Shown here one piece after another: positions 50,118 to 59,022 of a stretch of DNA of 64,000 bases (the first letter of the stretch is position 1; each line of letters starts with the position of its first letter). The stretch spans positions 186,001-250,000 of the forward strand of contig NZ_LFXJ01000010.1 in assembly GCF_001183605.1 (NCBI RefSeq). Direction: 5' to 3'. The notes under the pieces are model-generated. The model saw nothing but the letters and a program-made list of their open reading frames with translations, made no database searches and was not told the DNA's origin. Source of the DNA: Lysinibacillus xylanilyticus (GTDB lineage Bacteria > Bacillota > Bacilli > Bacillales_A > Planococcaceae). The position numbers and the translations under genes were made by a program.

Positions 50118-50360
50118 GAGGATTCACGCACAATTTTGTGTGTGAATCTTTTTTTGCTCTTTGGCAGGTGGATGTCGATAAAAATTAAGAGTTGGGTGAT
50201 AAAACGTAAAAGTTAGTCGATAAAATTCAAAAGTTGAGTGATAAAACGTAAAAGTTAGTCGATAAAATTCAAAAGTTGAGTGATAAAACGTGAAAGTTAG
50301 TCGATAAAACGTAAAAGTGTTCCGATAAAACACAAAAGTTGGATAACACTTTGTTAAAAC
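50118..50360. repeat. Terminator plus expanded 21-bp array, segment B
   Basis: Second copy of the segment at 49920: hairpin GATTCACGCACAA/TTGTGTGTGAATC with seven T, TTTGGCAGGTGGATGTC, then eight 21-bp units starting at 50177, 50198, 50219, 50240, 50261, 50282, 50303 and 50324, and GGATAACACTT. Five units more than segment A. A minus-strand frame through it (YRLTFTFYHSTF type) is a by-product of the 21-bp period. Confidence 0.85.
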
Positions 50361-50361
50361 G

Positions 50362-50458
50362 TGCTGTCGCTTTGTTAGCACTACGCTTTCGCGCAAAAAA
50401 CATCTATTGCCCAAGCGGCTCATCGGAAGCACCCAGTCGTTACGGAAATCAACCCTCC
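50362..50458. repeat. Repeat fragments: CACTACGCTTTCGC unit and element tail
   Basis: TGCTGTCGCTTTGTTAGCAC and CTACGCTTTCGCGCAAAAAA match the 47-bp units at 32529. They run into CATCTATTGCCC and the tail described at 50074. Confidence 0.7.
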
Positions 50459-50530
50459 TTTTGCCGAAAAGTCATATTAGGTTTTGTTATTATGGAGAGT
50501 AACTAAATATTTATTTACAATCACGAATGA

Positions 50531-50609
50531 AAAAATCCGCCTAGATTTCTGTGAGAAGAGCAAACCGTTGCTGCTCTTTTATTGCTCACAGAAATTGAAG
50601 CGGATTTTT
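50531..50609. terminator. Large bidirectional terminator
   Basis: AAAAATCCGC (50531-50540) pairs with GCGGATTTTT (50600-50609), with nested ATTTCTGTGAG/CTCACAGAAAT and AAGAGCA/TGCTCTT stems. It serves the adaptor gene on the minus strand. Confidence 0.85.
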
Positions 50610-50642
50610 ATTATATGTCGTATGCTAACTAGCAACACTTAG

Positions 50643-51899
50643 TTAGAAAATAATATATTTAATATAGTGTTTCCAATCTAAGTCCTTGAAATGTTTCCAT
50701 TGAATTTTCTCGACTGGCATTGTACGGAAGGTATAGGCTGAAAGATTACGTTTTTCATAGGATAGCATAGGTGTTCCTTCATCTAAACTGTCAGTAAAAA
50801 TAGCTGACTGTGCAGTTTTAAAGTCAACATGAATATCCTTTTGCTCAATTTTGCCGTCCTGTCCAATAATGTATATTTTTTTACCTTTCTTTTTAGTAGC
50901 TTGCACCCACGATTTATCTATTTTATAAGAATCAGATGCTTCGTTGACAATAATGGAGGCTTTGCCAGTAGTCGAAAATGGAATATCCTCCATTGCATCA
51001 TCTTGTTGCAACACTACTTCATAATTCGTTGGTTGAGGTAAGGCTGTTGTTTTTGCAAGTTCGTTACCCCAAATAGAAGAATCATTTGCAGCTATCATTT
51101 GTTTTTCTAGTACTGTACCGGATAAGGAATCCTTCAAATGTTTTACTTTAAAGTCAACGGTTTGTCCTTCTGACACTTTTTGCCATTCATCTTCTGATAA
51201 ATATGCAAGCATCGTTTTTTCAGTAGAATAGATTTCAAATGTGACTGTTCCAGCTTCCTCTTTAATGGCTGCAATAACACCGTCCACTGGGCTAACCACA
51301 CCTTGGCGAGACTGTATTTGTTCAATTTGTGCATCCATTAGCGCAATTTGACGATTTGTTTCGGCAATATGTTGATTCAAAATGGCTACTGCTGCCGATG
51401 GTGAACTTTGCTGTCCTAGCTCCAATTTTAGTGTGACAGATAATGTGCCGTTTATTTGGTCCGTATTGACTGAACTTTTCGGATCAGATGTGTCACTATA
51501 ATCACTCTCGATTTGAGAGAGCGCATCTTCTAACTCACTTAGTTCATTTTCATAGGCTGTACGTTCTGCCTCAAGCTTTGTTAACTCACTATCAACTTCT
51601 TCTGTTTTATAGGTAGCCAGTAAATCAGAAGGTGTTACATTTTGGCCACGCTTAACATTCACCGCTGATAAGCTTGTCGCATCGGCTGTGATCGTGTATG
51701 TTTCAGCTGGTGCTACAATCGTTTCTTTATTAACACGTTCTGTATTTGTACCTTTATAGGCTCTTTGAAATTCATTGATAAAGTAGGATCGTGTAATTTT
51801 GCTGTCGTCTTTAAAGACAAAATAAGCATTTACGCTGACTAATAGCATTGTCAACACGATGGCCAAGCTTGTCCAAGGTTTTGATTTGAAAAATGCCAT
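50643..51899 (-). CDS. HlyD-family membrane-fusion adaptor
   Basis: A 418-residue protein. One N-terminal membrane helix (about residues 11-28), a first half-barrel/lipoyl segment, a coiled coil (about 95-205; LTKLEAERTAYENELSELED and TNRQIALMDAQIEQI), the second lipoyl half (GVVSPVDGVIAAIKEEAG) and a beta-barrel domain (EDEWQKVSEGQTVDFKV). Such adaptors connect ABC or MFS exporters to the outside; in Gram-positives they often export peptides or antibiotics. No transporter gene is adjacent. TAATG overlap with the upstream gene shows coupling. Confidence 0.85.
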   Translation of the reverse strand: MAFFKSKPWTSLAIVLTMLLVSVNAYFVFKDDSKITRSYFINEFQRAYKGTNTERVNKETIVAPAETYTITADATSLSAVNVKRGQNVTPSDLLATYKTEEVDSELTKLEAERTAYENELSELEDALSQIESDYSDTSDPKSSVNTDQINGTLSVTLKLELGQQSSPSAAVAILNQHIAETNRQIALMDAQIEQIQSRQGVVSPVDGVIAAIKEEAGTVTFEIYSTEKTMLAYLSEDEWQKVSEGQTVDFKVKHLKDSLSGTVLEKQMIAANDSSIWGNELAKTTALPQPTNYEVVLQQDDAMEDIPFSTTGKASIIVNEASDSYKIDKSWVQATKKKGKKIYIIGQDGKIEQKDIHVDFKTAQSAIFTDSLDEGTPMLSYEKRNLSAYTFRTMPVEKIQWKHFKDLDWKHYIKYIIF

Positions 51900-52576
51900 T
51901 ATCCTAACCCCCTAGTAATCCATTCTTTAATTGGTAAAACACTAATCATACCGACAAATAGGGCCATAAATAATTGTATACCAATAATTTTTACTAATAA
52001 TATTTTTCTACTCGCCTCTTCTTCCCATTTAGAAAGGAATGTGAACTGTACAATAATTGTTAGCATAGTTGCCACTGTCAACTGATTGAGCGTGAATAAG
52101 ACGTAATCTGTACTCATCACCTGCACTGCAAGGGGCGCTAAAGAAAAGAATGAAAAGAGTGTTGTATAGCCAGTTACATAGAAAACAGCAAATAATATTG
52201 TTTTTTCGATTAATAAAAATGTGACAACATATAATTGGACTTTTTTAATCCATGTATATGGAATGTCCGTTAAAAGGTGTAAAAGGTAGGTAACACCATA
52301 ATAATGGAAGCAAAAATAGACAATAGCCCACAAAATGGCACCAAGCATCGAAAGTAAACGAGCCACGTAGTATTCATTATGTAAATCCATTGCGAACAAT
52401 GTCGTTAAAGTTTCAGTACCCATCCCCCAAAACTCACGTGCAATGAATAACAGAATGAATAAGATGAAAACCGTCAACGAACGTTTTTTGTATCCAATAA
52501 TCTCGCCTTCTTCTACAATTTTAGTAAAATAGGTTGGATTTTTTAAGCTATGCCAAAATTTATAATGGTAAAACAT
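51899..52576 (-). CDS. Polytopic membrane protein (Yip1-like topology), partner of the adaptor
   Basis: A 225-residue protein with a short cytoplasmic N-terminus (MFYHYKFWHSLKNPTYF) and five to six membrane helices. The layout resembles the Yip1-domain family, but no diagnostic motif is certain. GAGAAAGGGAG favours ATG 52576 over the longer frame to 52648. It is translationally coupled to the adaptor gene, so the two products likely act together. Confidence 0.72.
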   Translation of the reverse strand: MFYHYKFWHSLKNPTYFTKIVEEGEIIGYKKRSLTVFILFILLFIAREFWGMGTETLTTLFAMDLHNEYYVARLLSMLGAILWAIVYFCFHYYGVTYLLHLLTDIPYTWIKKVQLYVVTFLLIEKTILFAVFYVTGYTTLFSFFSLAPLAVQVMSTDYVLFTLNQLTVATMLTIIVQFTFLSKWEEEASRKILLVKIIGIQLFMALFVGMISVLPIKEWITRGLG

Positions 52577-52925
52577 ATACAGCTCCCTTTCTCCCGAAAT
52601 AGTATATATCAAAATTGTAGTATACACCTTGTTAAACGATATTGACATATGAAAATAGCTGTTTTTTTCCTATAATTCCGTGAAAAAAACACTATATGAA
52701 ACTACATGTCGAATGAGGAAAAACATCATATAAAACTATTGTATAGTATAATTGAAAAAACTTCCTGTATTTCTAGCTGTTATTATGAAAAATTACTTTT
52801 GATGCGTTTAATATTGTAAAAAATGGCTTGAAATCACATGAATTACACCGATACTAAAGTAATGAATTGAAATGAAAATGAACACAATCATTTTCCTATA
52901 CATAAAAAATGAAAGGGTGGTTCGA
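52577..52925. other. Divergent promoter region, adaptor pair / repeat protein
   Basis: About 350 nt. The minus side has AGTATA-type repeats near 52600-52625 and a TTGACA at 52643; the plus side has TATAAT at 52746 without a fitting -35. No promoter is assigned. Confidence 0.4.
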
Positions 52926-55900
52926 TTGAATCGAAAATTGACGGCGGGAGTCATAACGAGTCTATTACTAGCACCTACGGCTATAGCGAATGCGCAGGAA
53001 AGTGATGCACAGACTCGTGTATCACAAACAGAGCAAGTTACCAACTTTAACGGGGTAGCTGCCTCAACGACAAAAGAACAAATGATAGCACAATTTGCGA
53101 AGCTTTCTGAGAATTCGACAGCGGATGAAATGGTTATTGCAAAAGGTGATGTAGCAAACCTAAGTACGACAGATTTTAATAGTGAGGAAATTGCATTTAT
53201 TCAAGCGAAGTATGACTATGTTGTCGCACAACGTCAACTTCTAAGCAAAGTAAAGGAAATCGGGACGAGCATCAATGGGTTATCTTATACAAGTAAGACA
53301 TTTATAAATGATGTTGCAACTGTAGAAGGTGCATATGTTAAATTTTTAGGCAGTGAATCAGAAACTAATTCATACTTAGATGTCCAAAAAAAATTCGCAA
53401 CAGCTGTCAACTCAGCATTGTCAAATGGAGCTAAAGGTATTGCTTCGACTATTCGTGGTACATCTTTACAATATGACTATGATGAGGCTGCACGCAATGC
53501 CTACTTTAAAACAAAGGGAGCAGATATTGCGAAGCTGTTTAAATTAAAGGAAGATGCAGCTGCGGTATTACCAGCCACTAAAGAACTAGAGGATTTCGTA
53601 GCCAAATTAAAGCAAAATCCAAATGACTTTGCAGCCATTTCAGCTGCGTTGGAAAAAGTTACGACAGCTTATAATGCACTAACAGCGGATCAAAAGAAAG
53701 TGGTCGTAGCCCATAATCCAAATAACGATTCTGTAACACCTTATAAAAAGTATACGGATGCCTTATCAAATTTATCTTCGGCTAATAAAGCAGTACAAAG
53801 CGTGGAAAAATTAATCGATGGCTTAGATCCTAAATCTTCTACTTTTGAAAGCAAAACAATTGCTGCCCAGGCTGCCTTTGACAAGCTTGGTGAGGGTGAA
53901 AAGGCATTAGTGCAAAAAAGCGATAAATTAAAGTTATTTTTCCAATATGCTGATTTATCGAAGCAAGTAAATGCACTAAATACATCGATGAAGGATTACA
54001 AAGCACAAATAGGGGCATTACAAACTAAAGTGGCTGCGTTAAATGCTGGGACTAGTAGCGATGCAGCAGCGTTGGATGAAATTAAAAACAAGCTGGAGAC
54101 GAAATTGTCGCAACTTGCAAATGAAGAAGAGGTAGTAGCAAAAGTTATCAGTGAAATTGATAATTTAAAAACCTCTAATAATCTAGTAGTTGATATGCTT
54201 AAAGCACGCTCAGCCTATAACGCACTTCCAGCAGCAGCTAAAAGCCGTGTGACCAACATTAAAATCCTAACAGATTTAGAGAAATCACATAAGGCTGTTG
54301 TCAATGTTATTGATCTTTTTGAAAAATTAGATCCAGCATCTAAAAGTTATATTTCAAAAGCGAAATCTGCTTATACAGCTTACGCAAAACTGGACGAGAC
54401 AAAACGAGGGTATGTCAGAAATTATAATAATTTAAATGATGTGATTACTGTAACAGAAGTGATTGTTCAAATAAATGCCCTAAATCCATCTCAAAAGACG
54501 TATAAAGACAATGTGGCGAAAGTAAATGACGCGTTTAATAAATTAGCTGAAGAACAAAAATTGAAGGTAGTAAACAGTGGTGAATTAACAAAAGCACAGG
54601 GCTATATCGATACAGCCAAGGCATTTGATGATCGTGTCTTAGCATTAGCGAATGAACACCCAGATACTTTTGTGGCGAAAGTAGTTGCATTATCTGCAGA
54701 GTACAAAACAATGGATAAAAATGCGAAGAAACTAGTGGAGCAGGCAAAAACCTTAACCAATTACGAAAAAAATAATAAAGCTGTTATCAAGGTTATTCAA
54801 ATGATCGATGCCTTAAATCCAACAAGTAAGGATTATACAAAAAAAGTACTCGCTGCGCGTAAGGCATATAATGCTTTGGATGAAGTATCGCAAAAACGTG
54901 TGACGAACTATGCGAATCTAACTGCGGTTGAAGATGTGGCTTCATTGATTGGCCTAATTTCATCATTAAAGCCATCAAGCAAGACATTCTTCCAAGATAT
55001 GAAAACAGCACGTGAGATGTATGATGCACTACCTCAAGAGAAGCAACAAGTGATCATTAATTACGATGCACTAGTAGCAGCAGAAAATGAGCAAGGAGTA
55101 GCACATAAGGTTGTTGAGCTTATTGATTCTACTAAAGAGCAGGGTGCAGACTATTTAACGAAGCTTATGAATGCGCGTGTTGCGTATGATGGGCTAACTT
55201 CTAATCAAAAGAAATTAGTGACAAATATTAAAGATTTGACAGAACGTGAAAAAGCGGTAAAACCTGTTTTAAATGTGATGGTGCAAATTAATAATTTGGA
55301 TCCGTCCTCAAATAATTTTGTCAGCAAGGTCAATTCTGCGCGTAAGGCGTATGATAATTTAAGTAAAGATCAGAAAAAATATATCAATAATATTGATATT
55401 CTACAAACCTATGAGCCCGTTTCAATGGTTATTGAATTAATTAGTAAACTGAAATCTTCAAGTAGTACATACCTTGAGGATACAATTCGTGCACGTTCGC
55501 TTTATGATGCGCTAGCGCCAGATATGAAGCAATATGTTACAAACTATTACTTATTACAAGCAGCAGAAACAAGCATTTTAGGTGCGGGTAATGTTATGCA
55601 GATGATTAATGATTTACCGTCTGTAGATCCGAAGCAGTATGTAAAACGTATTCAGGAAATTCGTGCGGCTTATAACGCTTTACCAAAGGATCAACAAAGA
55701 GCCGTACAAAATTACAAAGTGTTACAAGATCAAGAGAAGCTTTTGAAGCCTGTCATTAGTGTTGTAGAGGATATTGATAGACTACTTACTGCCAAAGACA
55801 TGAATAGTCAATATCAAAAGATCTTAAAAGCCTATGATAAGCTAAATGCCGAACAAAGACGATACGTTTATAATGACGACCTATTATTATCATTAGATAA

Positions 55901-56396
55901 CGTAATAAAAGTATATAAGAACATTGCTAGTTTAAATCCAAATGACAAGTTTTACTTTGGTATGGTTGAAGCAGTACGAAAAGAGTACGATAGCTTAAAT
56001 ACGACAGATAAGCAAAGGATTACTAATTATTCGATCTTGTTAGAAGCGGAGAAAAGTATGGCCGATGTAAAGAAAGTCGTTGAACTAATTGCTGGCCTCT
56101 CACCAACTTCTTCAACGTATTTAGAGGATGTAGCGAATGCAGTCGCAGCCTATAAAGCTTTAGATTCAAAATTAAGAGGACAAGTCATCAATGACGATGT
56201 ATTAAAGAAAGCTGAAAAGGATGTAGAGGCTGTTCGAAAAGTAGTTGAAGCTATCGCTGTTATTGATCCAGACAACTCGACATTTGAGAAAAAGGTGTTA
56301 GCCGCTCAAAAACTATATAACTCACTTACGCTGGAGCAACAGGATTTAGTATATAACTATCGCATTCTTGAAGAATATTTAAAAATGATTCAATAG
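52926..56396 (+). CDS. Large secreted protein with about 16 helical repeats
   Basis: An 1156-residue protein with a signal peptide (LNRKLTAGVITSLLLAP..., cleaved near ANAQE). From about residue 215 it is built of ~16 repeats of 60-70 residues, each with L-(N/D)P-(S/T)S-x-x-(Y/F), then ARxAYxAL(xxx)QKxxVxNY and a LxxAE turn; examples are ARKAYNALDEVSQKRVTNY and ARSLYDALAPDMKQYVTNY. They are predicted as antiparallel helices making a long rod. No SLH, LPXTG, lipobox or CuAO-N domain is visible. Start is TTG 52926 after AAGGGTGG. Function unknown; adhesin or wall-associated scaffold is a guess. Confidence 0.82.
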   Translation: MNRKLTAGVITSLLLAPTAIANAQESDAQTRVSQTEQVTNFNGVAASTTKEQMIAQFAKLSENSTADEMVIAKGDVANLSTTDFNSEEIAFIQAKYDYVVAQRQLLSKVKEIGTSINGLSYTSKTFINDVATVEGAYVKFLGSESETNSYLDVQKKFATAVNSALSNGAKGIASTIRGTSLQYDYDEAARNAYFKTKGADIAKLFKLKEDAAAVLPATKELEDFVAKLKQNPNDFAAISAALEKVTTAYNALTADQKKVVVAHNPNNDSVTPYKKYTDALSNLSSANKAVQSVEKLIDGLDPKSSTFESKTIAAQAAFDKLGEGEKALVQKSDKLKLFFQYADLSKQVNALNTSMKDYKAQIGALQTKVAALNAGTSSDAAALDEIKNKLETKLSQLANEEEVVAKVISEIDNLKTSNNLVVDMLKARSAYNALPAAAKSRVTNIKILTDLEKSHKAVVNVIDLFEKLDPASKSYISKAKSAYTAYAKLDETKRGYVRNYNNLNDVITVTEVIVQINALNPSQKTYKDNVAKVNDAFNKLAEEQKLKVVNSGELTKAQGYIDTAKAFDDRVLALANEHPDTFVAKVVALSAEYKTMDKNAKKLVEQAKTLTNYEKNNKAVIKVIQMIDALNPTSKDYTKKVLAARKAYNALDEVSQKRVTNYANLTAVEDVASLIGLISSLKPSSKTFFQDMKTAREMYDALPQEKQQVIINYDALVAAENEQGVAHKVVELIDSTKEQGADYLTKLMNARVAYDGLTSNQKKLVTNIKDLTEREKAVKPVLNVMVQINNLDPSSNNFVSKVNSARKAYDNLSKDQKKYINNIDILQTYEPVSMVIELISKLKSSSSTYLEDTIRARSLYDALAPDMKQYVTNYYLLQAAETSILGAGNVMQMINDLPSVDPKQYVKRIQEIRAAYNALPKDQQRAVQNYKVLQDQEKLLKPVISVVEDIDRLLTAKDMNSQYQKILKAYDKLNAEQRRYVYNDDLLLSLDNVIKVYKNIASLNPNDKFYFGMVEAVRKEYDSLNTTDKQRITNYSILLEAEKSMADVKKVVELIAGLSPTSSTYLEDVANAVAAYKALDSKLRGQVINDDVLKKAEKDVEAVRKVVEAIAVIDPDNSTFEKKVLAAQKLYNSLTLEQQDLVYNYRILEEYLKMIQ

Positions 56397-56405
56397 TATT
56401 AGTAA

Positions 56406-56445
56406 GAAGGAGTTTTCCCAATGCATATTTTGGGAAAACTCCTTC
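56406..56445 (+). terminator. Terminator-like hairpin after the repeat protein
   Basis: A 15-bp perfect stem (56406-56420 with 56431-56445). No long T run follows. Confidence 0.75.
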
Positions 56446-56591
56446 TATACTATATAAAACAAATTTATAAAGTTATAGCCTATGAAATTCCAAAAAAAGT
56501 GAAACTTTATCAATGAAGAAATCGTATGTAATAGGGAGTATTATTACAATGTTTGAGGGTCATTTAAACAATATTAATATAGGAGGTAGCC

Positions 56592-57671
56592 ATGTTTAAA
56601 AGGATTATAAGTATATTGGTACTTTCAATTGTTTTACAAGCTACAACTATTGGAAATTTATCTGGGATTAGTAAGGCAGACGCGGCATCCTCTAAAGCTG
56701 TTGATGTGTCTAGTTCATACTGGGCAAGTTCGTCGATTCAACATATGCTATCGAAGCAATATATGACTACATATACAGACAATACATTTAAGCCGGAGCA
56801 AGCTATTACAAGGGCAGAGGCTGCATCTGCAATTGCTCGGTCTATTCAAACAAACTCAGATACTTCGATTTCATTACACTTCAAAGATGTTTCTGCTTCA
56901 CATCCATATTACAAGGAAATTCGGAAACTTGTAGAATTAGGCGTTATACAAAACAGTGATGCCTTTCATCCAAATGAGCCTTTAAAGCGTATGGAAGTTG
57001 CAAAAATGCTAGCACTAGCCTATCAGTTTAAAGTGGATGATAAGAATAAAAGTAAATTTGACGATGTTACTCGAACACACTGGGCAAAAGACTTTATCGA
57101 ATCACTAACAGACATAGGAATTATTGGCGGAATAGACTCCAAGCATTTTGCACCCGATAAATTAGTGACACGGGCACAATTAGCAGTTTTTGTTGAACGC
57201 AGCATAAATTTTCAGCAAAAAATAAAGCAGCTTGAAGTAGCTTATGATTATTTATCAAAGGATTATATACCAACACTAAATCTTTCGACAGCTTGGTCAA
57301 AAGAGGTCATTCAGTTAATCAATGTGGAAAGGGAAAAGAATAACCTAGCGCCTGTTGTCTATGATTCGAAACTGACACAAATTGCAATTATAAAAGCGCA
57401 GGACATGGTTAAACGTAATTATTTTGAGCACGTTTCCCCTTATTATGGCGCTCCTTGGGATTTAGCGACATTATTTGATTATTCCTACACGAGCTTTGGG
57501 GAGAATATTGCAAGAAATATCAAATCGCCTGAAACAGTAGTAAAAGCTTGGATGCTTTCTCCAACTCATCGAGATAATATTATGAAAGAGCATTATACAA
57601 ATACAGGTGTTGCGGTTTCACAGGATAGCAAAGGAAATTATTATTGGGTTCAAATGTTTTCGAGTCAATAA
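56592..57671 (+). CDS. SLH-anchored CAP-domain protein
   Basis: A 359-residue secreted protein: signal peptide (ends KADAA near residue 32), three SLH domains (about 35-210; NTFKPEQAITRAEA, DAFHPNEPLKRMEV, KHFAPDKLVTRAQL), then a CAP/SCP domain (about 235-355) with INVEREKNNLAPV, YFEHVSPY, FGENIARN and SPTHRDNIM, which contribute the two His and two acidic residues of the CAP cleft. CAP proteins are common in spore-former walls and exosporia; their activity is not settled. ATAGGAGG precedes ATG 56592. Confidence 0.92.
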   Translation: MFKRIISILVLSIVLQATTIGNLSGISKADAASSKAVDVSSSYWASSSIQHMLSKQYMTTYTDNTFKPEQAITRAEAASAIARSIQTNSDTSISLHFKDVSASHPYYKEIRKLVELGVIQNSDAFHPNEPLKRMEVAKMLALAYQFKVDDKNKSKFDDVTRTHWAKDFIESLTDIGIIGGIDSKHFAPDKLVTRAQLAVFVERSINFQQKIKQLEVAYDYLSKDYIPTLNLSTAWSKEVIQLINVEREKNNLAPVVYDSKLTQIAIIKAQDMVKRNYFEHVSPYYGAPWDLATLFDYSYTSFGENIARNIKSPETVVKAWMLSPTHRDNIMKEHYTNTGVAVSQDSKGNYYWVQMFSSQ

Positions 57672-57750
57672 TTGGTTATGTAACAAAGAGTTGCTAATAT
57701 TACATTTGTGTTACGGATGTTAGAAATAACCAATAATTTTTACCATTTTT

Positions 57751-57793
57751 AACGCTGATGATGCCAAGAAACGTTGGTATATCAGCGTTTTTA
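57751..57793 (+). terminator. Terminator of the CAP-domain gene
   Basis: AACGCTGAT (57751-57759) pairs with ATCAGCGTT (57781-57789), with an inner CCAA/TTGG stem, then T residues. Confidence 0.9.
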
Positions 57794-57891
57794 TTTATTC
57801 TGAAATCGTTACACAATTGAAAAATTAAAATACCGCCTTTTATGATAGTCTATTTATAGGCAAAAAAGTTTAGAGGGGGTATAACAAAAGT

Positions 57892-58803
57892 ATGAATAAG
57901 AAATGGTTATTACCGATTTTTGCATCTTTCATGTTATTTTCAACAACTCATATAGACTCAGCTGAAGCAGCGACTAAATCTGAAGTCACTGAAACAGCTT
58001 CTAAATACTTAGGTACTCCATATAAATACGGTGGGACAACGACAAGCGGTTTTGATTGCTCTGGCTTTACTTCTAAAGTATTCGCAGATTTAGGCATCAC
58101 ATTAAACCGTACGTCAGGCGGTCAATACCAACAAGGAACAGCAGTTGCTAAAAGTGATCTTCAAGTTGGAGATTTACTATTTTTCAATACAAGTGGCAGT
58201 GGTATCTCACATGTATCTATATACATAGGTGACGGTAGAATGATCCACTCACAAACTAATCAAGGCGTTAGTTATTCGAATGTAGACGATCCATATTATT
58301 GGAGTTCTCGTTACGTAGGTGCTAAACGTGTGGCTACATTTGATGAGGAACAAAAAGCTGAAGTAAAGCAAGCAGCAATTGACTTTACAGTATATGCTTC
58401 ACGTGCGGAAGTTGCTGGGCAAATTGCGAAAGCTTTAAATTTAGATACATCTGACAAAAATAGTGGTTTTATCGATGTAAAACCAACACATGAGCGTGCA
58501 GGTGCTATTGCAGCTGTTACGAAATTAGGTATTTTTGAAGGTGATGCTAATGGTAAATTCAATCCTTCTTCACCAATTACTCGTGCGCAAATTGCTAAAG
58601 TATTAGTTTTAGCTTTTGGACTTGAGAATGCTAGTCAAGAAGTAACATTTAGTGATGTACCAAAAGATAGCTGGGCTAATGAATATGTTTCCATTCTTGC
58701 ATCTAACGGTGTTACAAACGGAGATGGCAATGGCCAGTTTGGTATGGATGAATTACTAAAAATCAAAGAACTAAAAGTGTTTATTGAAAGATTACAACAA
58801 TAA
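57892..58803 (+). CDS. NlpC/P60 endopeptidase with C-terminal SLH domains
   Basis: A 303-residue secreted protein: signal peptide (ends AEAAT near 27), an NlpC/P60 domain (about 30-140) with catalytic Cys in GFDCSGF, His in GISHVSIYIG and a polar third residue in IHSQTN, then two clear SLH domains and one degenerate one (about 165-303; SRAEVAGQIAKAL, GKFNPSSPITRAQI, GQFGMDELLKIKEL). It should cut gamma-D-Glu-diamino-acid bonds in stem peptides at the surface. AGAGGGGG precedes ATG 57892. The SLH block is C-terminal here, unlike its neighbours. Confidence 0.92.
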   Translation: MNKKWLLPIFASFMLFSTTHIDSAEAATKSEVTETASKYLGTPYKYGGTTTSGFDCSGFTSKVFADLGITLNRTSGGQYQQGTAVAKSDLQVGDLLFFNTSGSGISHVSIYIGDGRMIHSQTNQGVSYSNVDDPYYWSSRYVGAKRVATFDEEQKAEVKQAAIDFTVYASRAEVAGQIAKALNLDTSDKNSGFIDVKPTHERAGAIAAVTKLGIFEGDANGKFNPSSPITRAQIAKVLVLAFGLENASQEVTFSDVPKDSWANEYVSILASNGVTNGDGNGQFGMDELLKIKELKVFIERLQQ

Positions 58804-59022
58804 CTTTAGATAATTTTCATTGATTGCAAGAAAAGATCTTTTAAATAGCTTATAATTAGAGGAGAGTTTGCAATAGCAGACTCTTCTATTTTTATGATAA
58901 TTTCACAAAAAAGGATGTGATTTAGAAAAAGAGACTTGAACAGTGCTAATGTATGATGAATTAGTTAGTTAATTTTGTTAAAATGAATACTTTAAGAGAA
59001 CAGGAAGGGAGGAAATAAGACA

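Noticed and set aside
50124-50432. Minus-strand frame rich in TFTFYRLTFEFY
   Set aside because: By-product of the 21-bp array and the adjoining repeat unit; no ribosome-binding site.
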